The notes under the pieces are model-generated. The model was not told the DNA's origin. It ran no database searches and worked only from the letters and a program-made list of their open reading frames with translations. The translations under genes were made by a program, and so were the position numbers. Shown here piece by piece: positions 1 through 9,034 of a stretch of DNA of 64,000 nucleotides; position 1 is the first letter of the stretch; each line of letters begins with the position of its first letter. Source of the DNA: Planctomycetales bacterium (GTDB lineage: Bacteria; Planctomycetota; Planctomycetia; Isosphaerales; Isosphaeraceae); the NCBI GenBank assembly GCA_027449865.1, contig DAIDKV010000058.1, positions 31,339-95,338 of the forward strand. The letters run 5' to 3'.

Positions 1-2
1 AG

Positions 3-788
3 ACGCCCGGTCTGGAGCTCTCGGGGGTCGACCTCTCGGCCGATTCCCGATTGGTCGACCTGCCGGCCGACGTCGCGGTGGTTCTCGGCGGCGACGGGAC
101 GGTCCTGCACACAGCGCGTCGGATGGAGGACCGTCCGACGCCGGTCCTCGGCGTGAACCTCGGCCGGCTGGGCTTTCTCGCCGACCTGACTCCGGCGGAG
201 TTCACCCACCGGATGGCCGACCTGGCCGTCCGACAGTACACGATTGAAAACTTGATGGCATTTGAATGCACGCTGACGCCGCGTCAGGGCCCGACGCGGA
301 CGTTTCGCGGGCTGAACGATGCAGTGATCCGGGCGGCGCCGATGTTTCACCTGGTCGAGATTGGCCTATCGATCGATGGTGAGAGCGTGATGACCTACCG
401 GGTGGACGGCCTGATCCTGGCCACGCCGGTCGGCTCGACGGCGCACAGTCTCTCGGCGGGCGGTCCGATTTTGCCACCGAACGCGCACATGTTCGTGGTG
501 ACGCCGATTTGCCCGCACACCCTGACCCAGCGCCCACTGGTGGACAGTGCCCACAAGGTTTACGAGGCGACGGTGCGAGGCGAACGGGTCTCGACGATGC
601 TGGTGATCGACGGCCAGGTGCAGGTCCCGCTACGATCGGGCGATCGAGTGACGGTCCGTCGAGGCCGAACGCCGTTCCCGATGGTCCGCCTGCCGGGTCA
701 CAGCTTCTACCGGACCCTTCGCGCCAAGCTCGGCTGGGGCGCCCTGCCCCGCCCCGACGGCAGCCTCTCGGATCATGAGAGCGGCTGA
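3..788 (+). CDS. nadK: NAD kinase, 5' end outside the window
   Basis: Phosphorylates NAD to NADP in the cytoplasm. The frame is open to the left edge, so the N-terminus is missing; a TTG at 51 is only an internal codon. The family-defining GGDGT motif follows a hydrophobic strand (VVLGGDGT), then NLGRLGFLADL, and later the conserved block DGLILATPVGSTAHSLSAGG, which is the NAD-binding and catalytic core of the family. About 260 residues are visible, and the usual length is about 290, so little is lost. The C-terminal tail after VTVRRGR is ordinary for the family. Its upstream neighbour cannot be seen. Recognition of the family is secure. Confidence 0.93.
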   Translation, partial: TPGLELSGVDLSADSRLVDLPADVAVVLGGDGTVLHTARRMEDRPTPVLGVNLGRLGFLADLTPAEFTHRMADLAVRQYTIENLMAFECTLTPRQGPTRTFRGLNDAVIRAAPMFHLVEIGLSIDGESVMTYRVDGLILATPVGSTAHSLSAGGPILPPNAHMFVVTPICPHTLTQRPLVDSAHKVYEATVRGERVSTMLVIDGQVQVPLRSGDRVTVRRGRTPFPMVRLPGHSFYRTLRAKLGWGALPRPDGSLSDHESG

Positions 789-1017
789 GCGAGCCGGATC
801 GTTCGGAAGGCGATGAGTGATCCTTCTCGATTCGGGGCCACAAACCCAGGCTGAAAAATGTGCCCTGGCACGCCCTCTGGAGGGGGCAAGGAGGGAAGAG
901 TGCTCCGGTTCCCCTCAAGTCCCGGGGAGAAACCGGTCGCCTGCTAGAATTGGCCCGTCCTAGAGGATAGACATGGCTTCGAGCACGATCGGACGGGTCG
1001 TGAGCCTGACCCTGGAT

Positions 1018-1100
1018 ATCCCCACACCGCTGGAGACGACCTACTAGCAAGCCTTGGCCGACTTCCCGGCGGTGCTTCATGGCGCTCATCGAGCCGACAG
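1018..1100 (+). pseudogene. Remnant of a DUF4058 gene 3' end
   Basis: Read in frame from 1018 this stretch gives IPTPLETTY, a TAG stop (1045-1047), then QALADFPAVLHG. The intact DUF4058 gene at 6780-7517 ends with IPAPLEATYQQAWADFPAVLQ, so the stop replaces a CAG codon. Similarity fades on both sides, leaving about 80 bases. It is too short to encode anything and is best read as debris of a second copy. In the rest of the 789-1156 gap I see only a small CCCT/AGGG hairpin near 880, and no gene. Confidence 0.6.
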
Positions 1101-1156
1101 GACGTGGTTGTGAGGGCCCCGCTGCGCGGGCGTTTGGGACCCTCTCTGTCCAATTC

Positions 1157-1882
1157 CTAAAGATAGGGTACTTCCTGGGATTCCTTCTGTGCCTCGTTGC
1201 TCGAAGGTACGGGAGGCGCCGGAGGTGCTTCCTCGTCGGGCGGTACGCGCAGATCGACGTTTGGGAGATCGTCCGTCGACGGCGAGGCCCGCACTGGTGC
1301 CATCGGGGCCGGGACGGCGTGAGGGAAGGTTTCATCCACGGGAGGAACCTGTTCATCCTCGAAAGGCGGGCGTACGTCGGGCTGGGCAGGGCCGTCGAGT
1401 TTCACCAGTGCGACAAAGTATCGGTAGCGGTTTCCGGCGTCATAACCGCTGATCAGGATTTCCTGGCCGGGCCATAGAGACCGCATTGCCCGTCCCAGAT
1501 CATTGTGATTCCGGATTCGCCAGGATCGTCCGGTCCCACGCTCGACGACCCAGGTGACGATATCGCCGGAGGTCAGCTGGGTCGGAGGGCTGTAGATGGG
1601 CGTTCCGGACGGAACGAGGCGTCGGACCCTGATGCGAGCCGCGGGCGAAGACGGGTCGACACGGAGAACCCTCACGCCGCAGACCCGACCGTTGTCGAAG
1701 TTGCCCGCCATGATCCCCAATCGAGGCGGTGGTATCTTCTGGACATACGTTTGTGCACGATTAATAGTGCCGTGTGCATTTTCGGCCTCCTGTGCGAACA
1801 ATCCACCCGGACCGGCCATCCCGAGGATCGCCGCGAGGATGAGCGGAGGGATCGGGGCGCGGCCCCGGCGCATCGCGAACAT
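1157..1882 (-). CDS. Secreted PDZ-like domain protein
   Basis: About 241 residues. The chosen ATG at 1882 has AAGGAG eight bases upstream, which beats the longer frame from 1996. The N-terminus is a signal peptide: MFAMRRGR, a hydrophobic run PLILAAILGMAG, then cleavage near LFAQEAE. The middle (roughly residues 55-145) has the PDZ pattern: RVLRVDPSSPAA, a GDIV turn and a strand-rich end. The last 90 residues are proline- and acid-rich (VPPVDE, PPDEEAPPAPP), probably disordered. No catalytic protease domain is present, so it is not an HtrA-type protease. It probably acts in the periplasm or at the cell surface, with an unknown partner. Confidence 0.72.
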   Translation of the reverse strand: MFAMRRGRAPIPPLILAAILGMAGPGGLFAQEAENAHGTINRAQTYVQKIPPPRLGIMAGNFDNGRVCGVRVLRVDPSSPAARIRVRRLVPSGTPIYSPPTQLTSGDIVTWVVERGTGRSWRIRNHNDLGRAMRSLWPGQEILISGYDAGNRYRYFVALVKLDGPAQPDVRPPFEDEQVPPVDETFPHAVPAPMAPVRASPSTDDLPNVDLRVPPDEEAPPAPPVPSSNEAQKESQEVPYL

Positions 1883-2084
1883 TTTGATCGCTCCTTGTGG
1901 AAGTGAGGTAGGGCGGCGCGCCGGTCGTCCTCGCCGTCCGGGAGACGCTCCGGACTCGTCCGCGAGCCTCGGTCTCGCCGCGCTCGCCTCTGTCATCCGA
2001 GGATGACTCGGCCCGGCATCGCCGCCTCGACGCCGGGCACGTGGCCTTCAGCATCGAAAGTAGGGAACGTTCGAGGCGAGACGA

Positions 2085-2387
2085 TCAGGCAGCGTAATAG
2101 AGATACTCGACCACGTAAGCCTTCTTGCCGGCGACCAGCGGGTTCGCGTCGGCCCCTTCCTTGGTGAAGTACCGCTGAACGATCTCGGCGGCGCCGGTCA
2201 CGGGATTGGTCTGGTAGACGTGCCACACCCGGTAGGTGTTGTAGTAAGTCGGATAGACCCACTCACAGGTATAGTAACAGGGGTAGCACGTGTAGGTGAC
2301 GCACGCCTTGTGGCAGGCGCTGGCCTTGCCGCTGTTACCCAGCATCATCGCCACGCCGAACAGTGCCGACAGGATTGCCTTACGCAT
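2085..2387 (-). CDS. Small secreted Cys/Tyr-rich protein
   Basis: A 100-residue protein with a clear Shine-Dalgarno (AAGGAG about eight bases before the ATG). It begins with a signal peptide (MRKAILSALFGVAMMLG, cleavage near ASA). The mature part is unusual: four cysteines fall in about 20 residues (CHKACVTYTCYPCYYTCE gives five with the first) among many tyrosines, followed by a tryptophan/tyrosine-rich stretch and the tail YVVEYLYYAA. Cysteine spacing suggests disulfides outside the cytoplasm. I do not recognise a named family. The 1883-2084 gap before the next gene shows nothing clear. Confidence 0.7.
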   Translation of the reverse strand: MRKAILSALFGVAMMLGNSGKASACHKACVTYTCYPCYYTCEWVYPTYYNTYRVWHVYQTNPVTGAAEIVQRYFTKEGADANPLVAGKKAYVVEYLYYAA

Positions 2388-2537
2388 CTCGGAGCTCCTT
2401 CATCGAAGTGTGGGCATACCCAGGGACGTGAGGGCGCCGTCCGCCGATGGGCGACGCCTCCCATTTTCATCGCGTCCCACATAGAGAGAGCCCCGAGACG
2501 GCCAAATGAAGCGCGGAATTACTCGGGTTTTTCTGGA

Positions 2538-5500
2538 TCACGGGGCGACCTGGAAATCCCTCGCTCTGGGCGCGGCTCCATCGGCCCGCCTCGTCGGCCA
2601 GAGGGCCATTTCGGTCGTCCCGATTGGTGACATGGCGGTGCTCGCCATCGTCATGCCGTTGGGCGAGAACCGGACCTGCTTCACCGGACCGGAATGACCT
2701 TTCAACGAGGTCAATCTCCGGCCCGTGGCGACGTCCCACAGGGTCACCTGGCGGTTCTCGTCGCCCGAGGCCAGCGTCCGGCCCTCGGGCGCGAAGGCCA
2801 GGGAATTCACCCGCGTCGATCGTTCTGTCGTGCTCCAGAGCGGCTCCAGCGTCGCCGCGTCCCAGACGACAATCCTTCCTCGGTCGTCCCCCGTCGCAAG
2901 CCTCGCGCCATCGAAGGAAACCGCCTGGCAGGTGATCTCACGACCGTGGACCTCGGCCGCACGCGAGACAACACGCGGATCGTGAGGAGACGGCACGACC
3001 CCGTCACCGGGGCGGGCTGGCCTGGCTCCCTCGCGCAGCCGGCCATCGGGCAAGCTCCATGTTCGGGATTCATGCGAGGCCGATTCGGTCACCAGCCATC
3101 GAGCATCCTCCGAGAGCTCGGTCCGGACGACGGACGAGCCATCGTCGAGCCGAAGTTCCGTCTTCCGATGTCCGTCGTGCGTGTCGTGAATCCAGACCCA
3201 GCCCCGGTCGTCGGCGGTTGTCACTTCCGAACCGTCTGGTGAGAACGCGATCTCGACGGGTGAGCGAGTCGGGAGCGAGATCGCGATTCGCGGATCATCA
3301 AGCGGCAGTTTCCAGAGCCTGACCGCCCCGTCCATTCCCGTCGTCAGGAGAGATCGACCATCGGGCCGGAAGAGGATGCACCACATGTGGCCATGCCCGG
3401 TCACGATCGATGAGATGGCGGTCGTCTCGGGATCGATGAGGTGAATCACACCCTGATTGCCGACCGCGGCGAGAATCCGATCGTCGGGCGAGAAGGTGAC
3501 CCCCTCGATGGTGTCCTGGTCCATTTCCAGGCGGGCAGCGAGGGACCAATCAGCGGTCCTCCACAGTCTCACGAACTGTTTCGGCCCGGCCGCTGCCAGA
3601 AGCCGACCATCGTGCGAGAAGGCGATACAATTCACGTCGCGGCCGCCGGGTTGGGCCAGGATTCGCTGCCGACGCGTGGGCAAATCGACGAGGAGAATCC
3701 CACGCCCCGCGATGGCCAGTGTCGCTCCGTCGGGGGAAATGGCCAGGCCCTCGAGCCTGGGCCCGTTGGGCGCCTGGAACGAGCGTAATGGGCTCCAGGT
3801 ATCGGTGTCCCAGACGATCACCTTCCCCTTGCGAGAGGCCGAGATCAACCGGCGGCCATCCGGCGTGAAGATGGCACCAACGACCTCATCGGCATGACCG
3901 AGGAGCGTGGCGATTTCCCGGTGAGCGTGGAGGTCCCAGATCCTCACGGACTGGTCGTCGCTCGCCGAGGCCAGCAGGCGGCCGTCCGGGGAAAAGGCCA
4001 CCGAGGCGACCTCGTTCGTATGTCCGTCGAGGTCCGGCGCATCCTCCCCGTGAATCGAATCCCGGAGCTGGATCGTCCGATCCTGGCCGGCTGTCGCGAA
4101 GACGGTTCCGTCGGGGGAGTAGGCCGCACAGTAGACCGCGCCGAGATGGAACGCGAAGTTCGGTCGGTCGATCGACACCAGCCGATCCAGGAATCGGCAC
4201 GCGTAGCCGCGATGGTCCGGCTCGCCGGGTGATGGGCGATAGCGTTCGAGGATAAGCCGGACCCGTTCGATCAGGCCCTTGTCCCTGGCATCGAAGCCCT
4301 CCGCCAGGTCGCGGGCGAATCGGTCGTCGGCCAGGGCCTGGGCCTGTCGGCGTGCCTCTTCGTTCCGCCGGGCTTGCTCGCGGACTTCCAGGAGTCCCGT
4401 GACCGCGACGGCGATCAGCACCACGGCCACCATCGACGTCTTCGGATGTCGCCGGGCGAGCCGCCACGATCGGCCGATCGGCCCGATCCGTCGCGCCCGG
4501 ATCGGTCGGCCTTGCCGCCATCGGTCGAGATCCTCGGCCAGTTCGGCGGCCGTCGGGTATCGGTCTCCCGGCGCCTTTTGCAGGCACTTCAGGCAGATCG
4601 TCTCCAGGTCGCGAGGGATCGAGCGGCGGATCGATCGGGGCGGCCTGGGAATCTGATCTCGCACCTCCACAAGCTTATCCAGCGCGGTCCGGCCACGGAA
4701 CGGCAGCCGGCCCGTCAGCAGGACGTAGAGGATTGTTCCCAGGCCGTGGATGTCCGTCGCCGTCGTGATGGCGTGGCGGCCGACGACCTGCTCGGGAGCC
4801 ATGTACGAGGGCGTCCCCGGTGCCTCGCCGGTGCTTGTCAGGGCCTCGTCGCCGCGCGAGACCAGCATCGCCAGGCCGAAGTCGACCACCCTCGGCTCGC
4901 CCCAGCCGTCGACAAGGATATTGGTCGGCTTCAGGTCGCGATGGAGGATCCCCTGTTCATGAGCGTGCTGGATCGCACGGGCGACCTTCGCCATCAGATC
5001 CGCGGTGGCGTGGAGATCGTCGAGGTCGTCGGCCAGCCGACTCGCCAGGCTCCCTCCGTCGACACGCTCCATGCTGAAATAGAGGTGCCCCTCGTGGTCG
5101 CCGATCTCGTAGACCGGGACGATGTTCGGATGGGAGCGGCGGGCGATGGTCTGGGCCTCGCGACGGAACCGGATCAGGTCTTTCGGCGTCGCAGTCGGCC
5201 CGGACCGGAGCATCTTCAAAGCCACTCGACGGCCAAGGCTCCGCTGCCTCGCCTCGTAAACGATCCCCATCCCGCCCCAGCCAAGAATCCCCAGGATCTC
5301 GTAGTCGCCCACAATCCGCCCGGCCTCGATCGTCTGCGGGGGCGGAGGAGTTGGCCTGGCGTCGTCGACATCGGGCGTCGAGACCCCGGCATCCCGGAAC
5401 TGCCCGGCGATCCGATGCAGCCGATCCTGATCGTCGAGGAACGCGATCAGGTCGGTGGCGTACTCCGGGTAGGCGGCGGCGATTGACTCACGATCGATCG

Positions 5501-5594
5501 CCTCGCCGCGGCGGAACTTTTCGAGGCAAGCGGCCAGTAGATCGTCGAGTCGCGCCTCGTGATCGGCGTGGTCCGACTCGGTTTTGGCAGGCAT
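2538..5594 (-). CDS. Ser/Thr protein kinase with C-terminal WD40 propeller
   Basis: A 1018-residue PknB-type kinase. Residues 1-90 form an acidic helical lead (DLLAACLEKFRRGEAID) common in planctomycete kinases. The kinase domain runs about 97-365: glycine loop GWGGMG (105-110), lysine VALK (127), HRDLKPTN with catalytic D220, DFG (238-240), and APE near 268. One membrane helix (about 386-403, MVAVVLIAVAVTGLL) puts the kinase in the cytoplasm and the rest outside. From about 480 to the end there are repeated WD40 blades (for example SPDGRLLASASDDQSVRIWD-type units). It lies 19 bases after the ECF sigma gene, so the two are probably co-transcribed; the kinase may sense an outside signal. Substrate unknown. 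Confidence 0.93.
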   Translation of the reverse strand: MPAKTESDHADHEARLDDLLAACLEKFRRGEAIDRESIAAAYPEYATDLIAFLDDQDRLHRIAGQFRDAGVSTPDVDDARPTPPPPQTIEAGRIVGDYEILGILGWGGMGIVYEARQRSLGRRVALKMLRSGPTATPKDLIRFRREAQTIARRSHPNIVPVYEIGDHEGHLYFSMERVDGGSLASRLADDLDDLHATADLMAKVARAIQHAHEQGILHRDLKPTNILVDGWGEPRVVDFGLAMLVSRGDEALTSTGEAPGTPSYMAPEQVVGRHAITTATDIHGLGTILYVLLTGRLPFRGRTALDKLVEVRDQIPRPPRSIRRSIPRDLETICLKCLQKAPGDRYPTAAELAEDLDRWRQGRPIRARRIGPIGRSWRLARRHPKTSMVAVVLIAVAVTGLLEVREQARRNEEARRQAQALADDRFARDLAEGFDARDKGLIERVRLILERYRPSPGEPDHRGYACRFLDRLVSIDRPNFAFHLGAVYCAAYSPDGTVFATAGQDRTIQLRDSIHGEDAPDLDGHTNEVASVAFSPDGRLLASASDDQSVRIWDLHAHREIATLLGHADEVVGAIFTPDGRRLISASRKGKVIVWDTDTWSPLRSFQAPNGPRLEGLAISPDGATLAIAGRGILLVDLPTRRQRILAQPGGRDVNCIAFSHDGRLLAAAGPKQFVRLWRTADWSLAARLEMDQDTIEGVTFSPDDRILAAVGNQGVIHLIDPETTAISSIVTGHGHMWCILFRPDGRSLLTTGMDGAVRLWKLPLDDPRIAISLPTRSPVEIAFSPDGSEVTTADDRGWVWIHDTHDGHRKTELRLDDGSSVVRTELSEDARWLVTESASHESRTWSLPDGRLREGARPARPGDGVVPSPHDPRVVSRAAEVHGREITCQAVSFDGARLATGDDRGRIVVWDAATLEPLWSTTERSTRVNSLAFAPEGRTLASGDENRQVTLWDVATGRRLTSLKGHSGPVKQVRFSPNGMTMASTAMSPIGTTEMALWPTRRADGAAPRARDFQVAP

Positions 5595-5613
5595 TGTCCG
5601 CTCGCTCCGCGAT

Positions 5614-6168
5614 TCACTGCAACGCTCGACGGAGGGACCGTCCCCCTCGAAAGATCAATCCAGCGACCGACGACGGAGTCCGTCCCATTCTCGCCGAGAC
5701 CTCGGTCAACGAAAGGGACTGGAAATGATGCAGCTCGATTGCCGTCCGCTGGTCGCGTGGCAGCAACTCCATCGCGGCGGCGAGCCGGAGCAACTCCTCG
5801 GCCCGGCCCGCACTCTCACTCGGCGACGTATCCTCAGCGACCATCGCCATCCATGGATCCGCGATCGAACAACCGGACCTCATCTCCTCGGGAGCGATCC
5901 GATCGCGTCGGCGGTCCATCGACCGTCGCAACGCCCGTCCCAGGGCGCGCCGGAGGATCGTCCGGAGCCAGGCTCGGAACTCAGCGTTCGTCGTCCCACG
6001 GAACTGATCGACCTTGGCGCAGGCGATCAATAAGGTCTGCTGGACCAGGTCCGACGGGTCCAGAATCCCCCGCAGCTCCGGCGCGATTCGAGCGCGGGCC
6101 ATCCTCCGCAATTCCTGCGCATAGTGCGGCAGCGCACGCGGCTGATCGGCGCCATTCGACCAAATCAT
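5614..6168 (-). CDS. ECF-type sigma-70 factor
   Basis: A 184-residue RNA polymerase sigma factor with only regions 2 and 4. Region 2 includes DPSDLVQQTLL and FRAWLRTILRRAL; region 4 includes LPRDQRTAIELHHFQSLSLTEVSARMG, the helix-turn-helix that reads the -35 element. This sequence style (HYAQELRRMARARI, SDLVQQTL) is typical of planctomycete ECF factors. The ATG at 6168 has AAGGA seven bases upstream. It is the first gene of a likely two-gene operon with the WD40 kinase; in this phylum such pairs replace a classical anti-sigma factor, so phosphorylation may control it. That regulatory link is inferred. Confidence 0.9.
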   Translation of the reverse strand: MIWSNGADQPRALPHYAQELRRMARARIAPELRGILDPSDLVQQTLLIACAKVDQFRGTTNAEFRAWLRTILRRALGRALRRSMDRRRDRIAPEEMRSGCSIADPWMAMVAEDTSPSESAGRAEELLRLAAAMELLPRDQRTAIELHHFQSLSLTEVSARMGRTPSSVAGLIFRGGRSLRRALQ

Positions 6169-6254
6169 TGTTGTTCCTTCCCGGTTTCAGCCTCCCCCCG
6201 ATGCCAGCCAGGAAGGTCGTATCGTAGCAAGCGGATATTGGCTCGACAAGAACC

Positions 6255-6597
6255 TCAAATTGGGTTCAAGAATGGTTCGGCGAACTCTTTCCACATCAAT
6301 GGGATACGATTCCGGGTCGCCTCGGTGAGCCGGACGCGATCGGCGATTCGGTGGCCGACGACCCACACGATTCCCAATTGGTCGCAAAGGATCGGCGTGA
6401 GGGCTCGCCGGTCGCGTGGGACGTTCCGGCCTCGGAAGAAGTCGGCGAGTGGCTGGCTTCGTCCACCCATCCCTAGCGGCTCGAACCGATCTCCGAGCCT
6501 CGGACTTCGGACGATCAGCGGCGGGACCAGGCGGTCGCGATCGATGACCTCGTCGCCCGCCTCACCGCCGACGACGATCCGGCCGCTCCGCCCAGTC
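6255..6597 (-). pseudogene. Duplicated 3' fragment of tilS
   Basis: The minus strand reads in frame RIVVGGEAGDEVIDRDRLVPP and on through GMGGRSQPLADFFRGRNVPRD, matching the C-terminal domain of the intact TilS at 7558-8946. The DNA match covers about 6299-6597 against 7600-7890 with only about five mismatches by eye. The last codons differ (NRIPLMWKEF here, ERIGLGWNGF in tilS), although the spacing of R-I, W and F is kept. There is no start and no ATPase domain, so it cannot be a working lysidine synthetase. The remainder of the 6169-6779 gap carries only the ribosome binding sites of the two flanking genes. Confidence 0.8.
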
Positions 6598-6779
6598 GAT
6601 CGCAGCCCCGCCGGTGGCTCCGAGTCGGAATTGGCTCAAGGTTTCGTCAGATGCGCGTCTCGTCGCGATGGCGATCGACGTGGGCCCAGGCGTTGGCGAG
6701 GTCCTCTGGAGGAGGCAGTCGCTCGGCGACTCTACGGATCTTGGTATGCTAGAACGGAGCTCAAACGAGGAGGTTCATC

Positions 6780-7517
6780 ATGCCCATTCACGATTGGACG
6801 CGGGTCCAGGCTGGAGATTTCCACCATTTCCACCAGTGCTGGGCGGTCGCGATGGGAAGTGCCCTGAATCGCGGCCTCTTGCCGCCGGGCTACCTGGCAA
6901 TGGTGGAGCAGGTCACCGGGCGACCGATCCCGGACGTCGTCACGCTCCAGGGCCGCGAGACCCAGGAAGCGCCGGAAGGCGGGATCGCCGTGGCAGTCGC
7001 CCCTCCTGCAGCGCGGGTGATCTCCAGGCTCGAACGAATCAACTATGCGAAGCGAGCTGATCGCATCGTGATCCGCCATGGGCGAGGCCAGGTCGTCGCC
7101 ATCATCGAGATCGTTTCGCCGGGGAACAAGGAGAGCCGCCATGCGCTCCGATCGTTCGTCGAGAAGGCGGCGGAGATCCTCAACCAGGGCGTGAATCTGT
7201 TCATCGTCGACCTCTTCCCACCGACGCCCCGCGATCCCCACGGCATTCACAAGGCGATCTGGGACGAGTTCGCCGACGAGCCTTTCGACCAGCCCGAAGG
7301 CAAGCCCCTGATCGTCGCCTCCTACATCGGAGGCGAGACCCCAACCGCTTATGTGGAATCGGTCGGGGTTGGTGATGAACTGCCGGCGCTGCCGATCTTC
7401 CTCTCCGAGACCCGATACATCCCCGCACCGCTAGAGGCGACCTACCAGCAAGCCTGGGCTGACTTCCCGGCGGTGCTTCAGGGACTCGTCGAGGAGCCGT
7501 CCGCCGAATCCCGATAG
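6780..7517 (+). CDS. DUF4058 family protein
   Basis: A 245-residue protein starting MPIHDWTRVQAGDFHHFH, the diagnostic opening of DUF4058. The start is fixed by GAGGAGG seven bases upstream. The centre has RADRIVIRHGRGQVVAIIEIVSPGNKE, an alternating strand pattern that resembles the core of PD-(D/E)XK-like nucleases; that resemblance is my inference and no nuclease activity is known. The C-terminus (RYIPAPLEATYQQAWADFP) is the part duplicated as a remnant at 1018-1100. It sits between a tilS fragment and tilS, on the opposite strand, so it was probably inserted or copied together with that fragment. DUF4058 genes are often multi-copy in planctomycetes and cyanobacteria. Confidence 0.85.
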   Translation: MPIHDWTRVQAGDFHHFHQCWAVAMGSALNRGLLPPGYLAMVEQVTGRPIPDVVTLQGRETQEAPEGGIAVAVAPPAARVISRLERINYAKRADRIVIRHGRGQVVAIIEIVSPGNKESRHALRSFVEKAAEILNQGVNLFIVDLFPPTPRDPHGIHKAIWDEFADEPFDQPEGKPLIVASYIGGETPTAYVESVGVGDELPALPIFLSETRYIPAPLEATYQQAWADFPAVLQGLVEEPSAESR

Positions 7518-7557
7518 GGCGTCATCGGCATCAAAATCTGCTGCGTCAGGCTCGATC

Positions 7558-8946
7558 CTACCCCGGTATCCGTTCGAATCCGTTCCATCCCAGGCCGATT
7601 CGCTCACGGGTCGCCTCGGTGAGCCGGACGCGATCGGCGATTCGGTGGCCGACGACCCATACGATTCCCAATTGGTCGCAAAGGATCGGCGTGAGGGCTC
7701 GCCGGTCGCGTGGGACGTTCCGGCCTCGGAAGAAGTCGGCGAGTGGCTGGCTTCGTCCACCCATCCCTAGCGGCTCGAACCGATCTCCGGGTCTCGGACT
7801 TCGGACGATCAGCGGCGGGACCAGGCGGTCGCGATCGATGACCTCGTCGCCCGACTCACTGCCGACGACGATCCGGCCGCCCGCCCAGGGGATCACTGCC
7901 TCACCAGGGCATTCCAGCGGGATCGGGTCGAACTCGGTTGGGCGGTCGGGCTCGGTACGACGGAGGACCAGCGAACGGCCCTCCGTAGTCGCCGAGACTC
8001 CGCCGCCGATCGCGACGCCCGACGCCTCGCCGCCCCGGGCCAACCGCGCCAGACGCCTCCATCGGCGGGCCGACATCCCCTGCTCCGGCCACCCGGCGCG
8101 TCGCCAGGCACTTCGGATCATCTCGGAGCGAAGGAACGCCGGCAGGGCGCGCGTGGCCTCGCGATCGATCTCCACGCGATCGAGATCGACACTCGCGGCC
8201 CAATTCAGGGCGCGGAGCTGGGCCTCGTGCGCCTTTTCCGACGACCGCGCCAGGCCGCCGAGCCGGACGATCGCGGCGGCGACGTCGGGGTTGTCGTCGC
8301 GGGCGAGCATCGGCAAAAGGACATGGCGGATGCGGGCGCGAGTCCGGGTGATGTCGGCATTGGTCGCGTCGTCGCGGAAGGGCTGGCCGTTCGTCGCGAG
8401 ATAGGCGCGGATCTCGTCGCGGGAGACGTCGAGCATCGGGCGGATCAGGTCGATCGGCGGGTCGTCGGCGAGGCGACGTCGGCGCGGCATCCCCGCGAGC
8501 CCGCGCAATCCGGTGCCGCGGACGATCCGGTGCAGGATCGTCTCGGCCTGGTCGTCGCGCGTCTGGCCGACCGCGACGACGCCGGCGCCCCGACGTCGGG
8601 CGACCTCGATCAGCCAGTCGTACCGGGCGCGTCGGGCGTCGGCCGCGAAGTGGCCGGCGCGGGTGGGACGCCACTGGCCGAGGTCGAACGGGCAGTCGAG
8701 AGATTCGGCCAGCTCGACGACGAACGCGGCGTCGGCCTGGGAGGCCTCCCCCCGGGAGCCATGGTCAAGGTGGGCGATGGAGAAGGTCAGGCCGCAAGTT
8801 GGGGCCAGGTGGTGGAGCACGCGAAGCATCCCGACGCTATCGCCGCCACCGGAAACCGCGACCACCCAGTCGCCCGAAAGCCCTCGGGCTCGCCATCGTG
8901 CCATCCGTTGGGCCAGTCGATCAATCCAGGATCTCGCCTCGGGCAT
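7558..8946 (-). CDS. tilS: tRNA(Ile)-lysidine synthetase
   Basis: Converts the wobble C34 of tRNA-Ile(CAU) to lysidine, using ATP, so that it reads AUA. The PP-loop SGGGDS lies at residues 32-37 and is followed by HLDHGSRGEASQADAAFV, as in the family. Later blocks VGQTRDDQAETILHRIVRGTGLRGLAGM and RARIRHVLLPML are also typical. The C-terminal domain (GMGGRSQPLADFFRGRNVPRDRR) binds tRNA. I chose the ATG at 8946 (GAGGAG upstream) over a 30-residue longer frame starting at 9036. Length of 462 residues fits. Its 3' end is duplicated upstream. Confidence 0.94.
   Translation of the reverse strand: MPEARSWIDRLAQRMARWRARGLSGDWVVAVSGGGDSVGMLRVLHHLAPTCGLTFSIAHLDHGSRGEASQADAAFVVELAESLDCPFDLGQWRPTRAGHFAADARRARYDWLIEVARRRGAGVVAVGQTRDDQAETILHRIVRGTGLRGLAGMPRRRRLADDPPIDLIRPMLDVSRDEIRAYLATNGQPFRDDATNADITRTRARIRHVLLPMLARDDNPDVAAAIVRLGGLARSSEKAHEAQLRALNWAASVDLDRVEIDREATRALPAFLRSEMIRSAWRRAGWPEQGMSARRWRRLARLARGGEASGVAIGGGVSATTEGRSLVLRRTEPDRPTEFDPIPLECPGEAVIPWAGGRIVVGSESGDEVIDRDRLVPPLIVRSPRPGDRFEPLGMGGRSQPLADFFRGRNVPRDRRALTPILCDQLGIVWVVGHRIADRVRLTEATRERIGLGWNGFERIPG
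7600..7890. repeat. Direct repeat: second copy of the 6299-6597 block
   Basis: This 290-base segment, which is the 3' part of tilS, is repeated in the same orientation at 6299-6597. The two copies are about 1.3 kb apart and enclose the DUF4058 gene. By eye I count about five substitutions plus a small length difference at one end. Such a close repeat could recombine and delete the DUF4058 gene. Confidence 0.85.
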
Positions 8947-9034
8947 GATCTCCTCGGTATCGTGGGAGGGTCGATCGCCCCGGCCGATTGAATGCAAGCC
9001 GGAGCCCGCCCCCTGAAGGACGACGACCGAGCCC

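Noticed and set aside
2480..2537. CCCGAG/CTCGGG inverted repeat after the kinase gene as terminator
   Set aside because: The stem is only six pairs with a 24-base loop and no T run, too weak to call.
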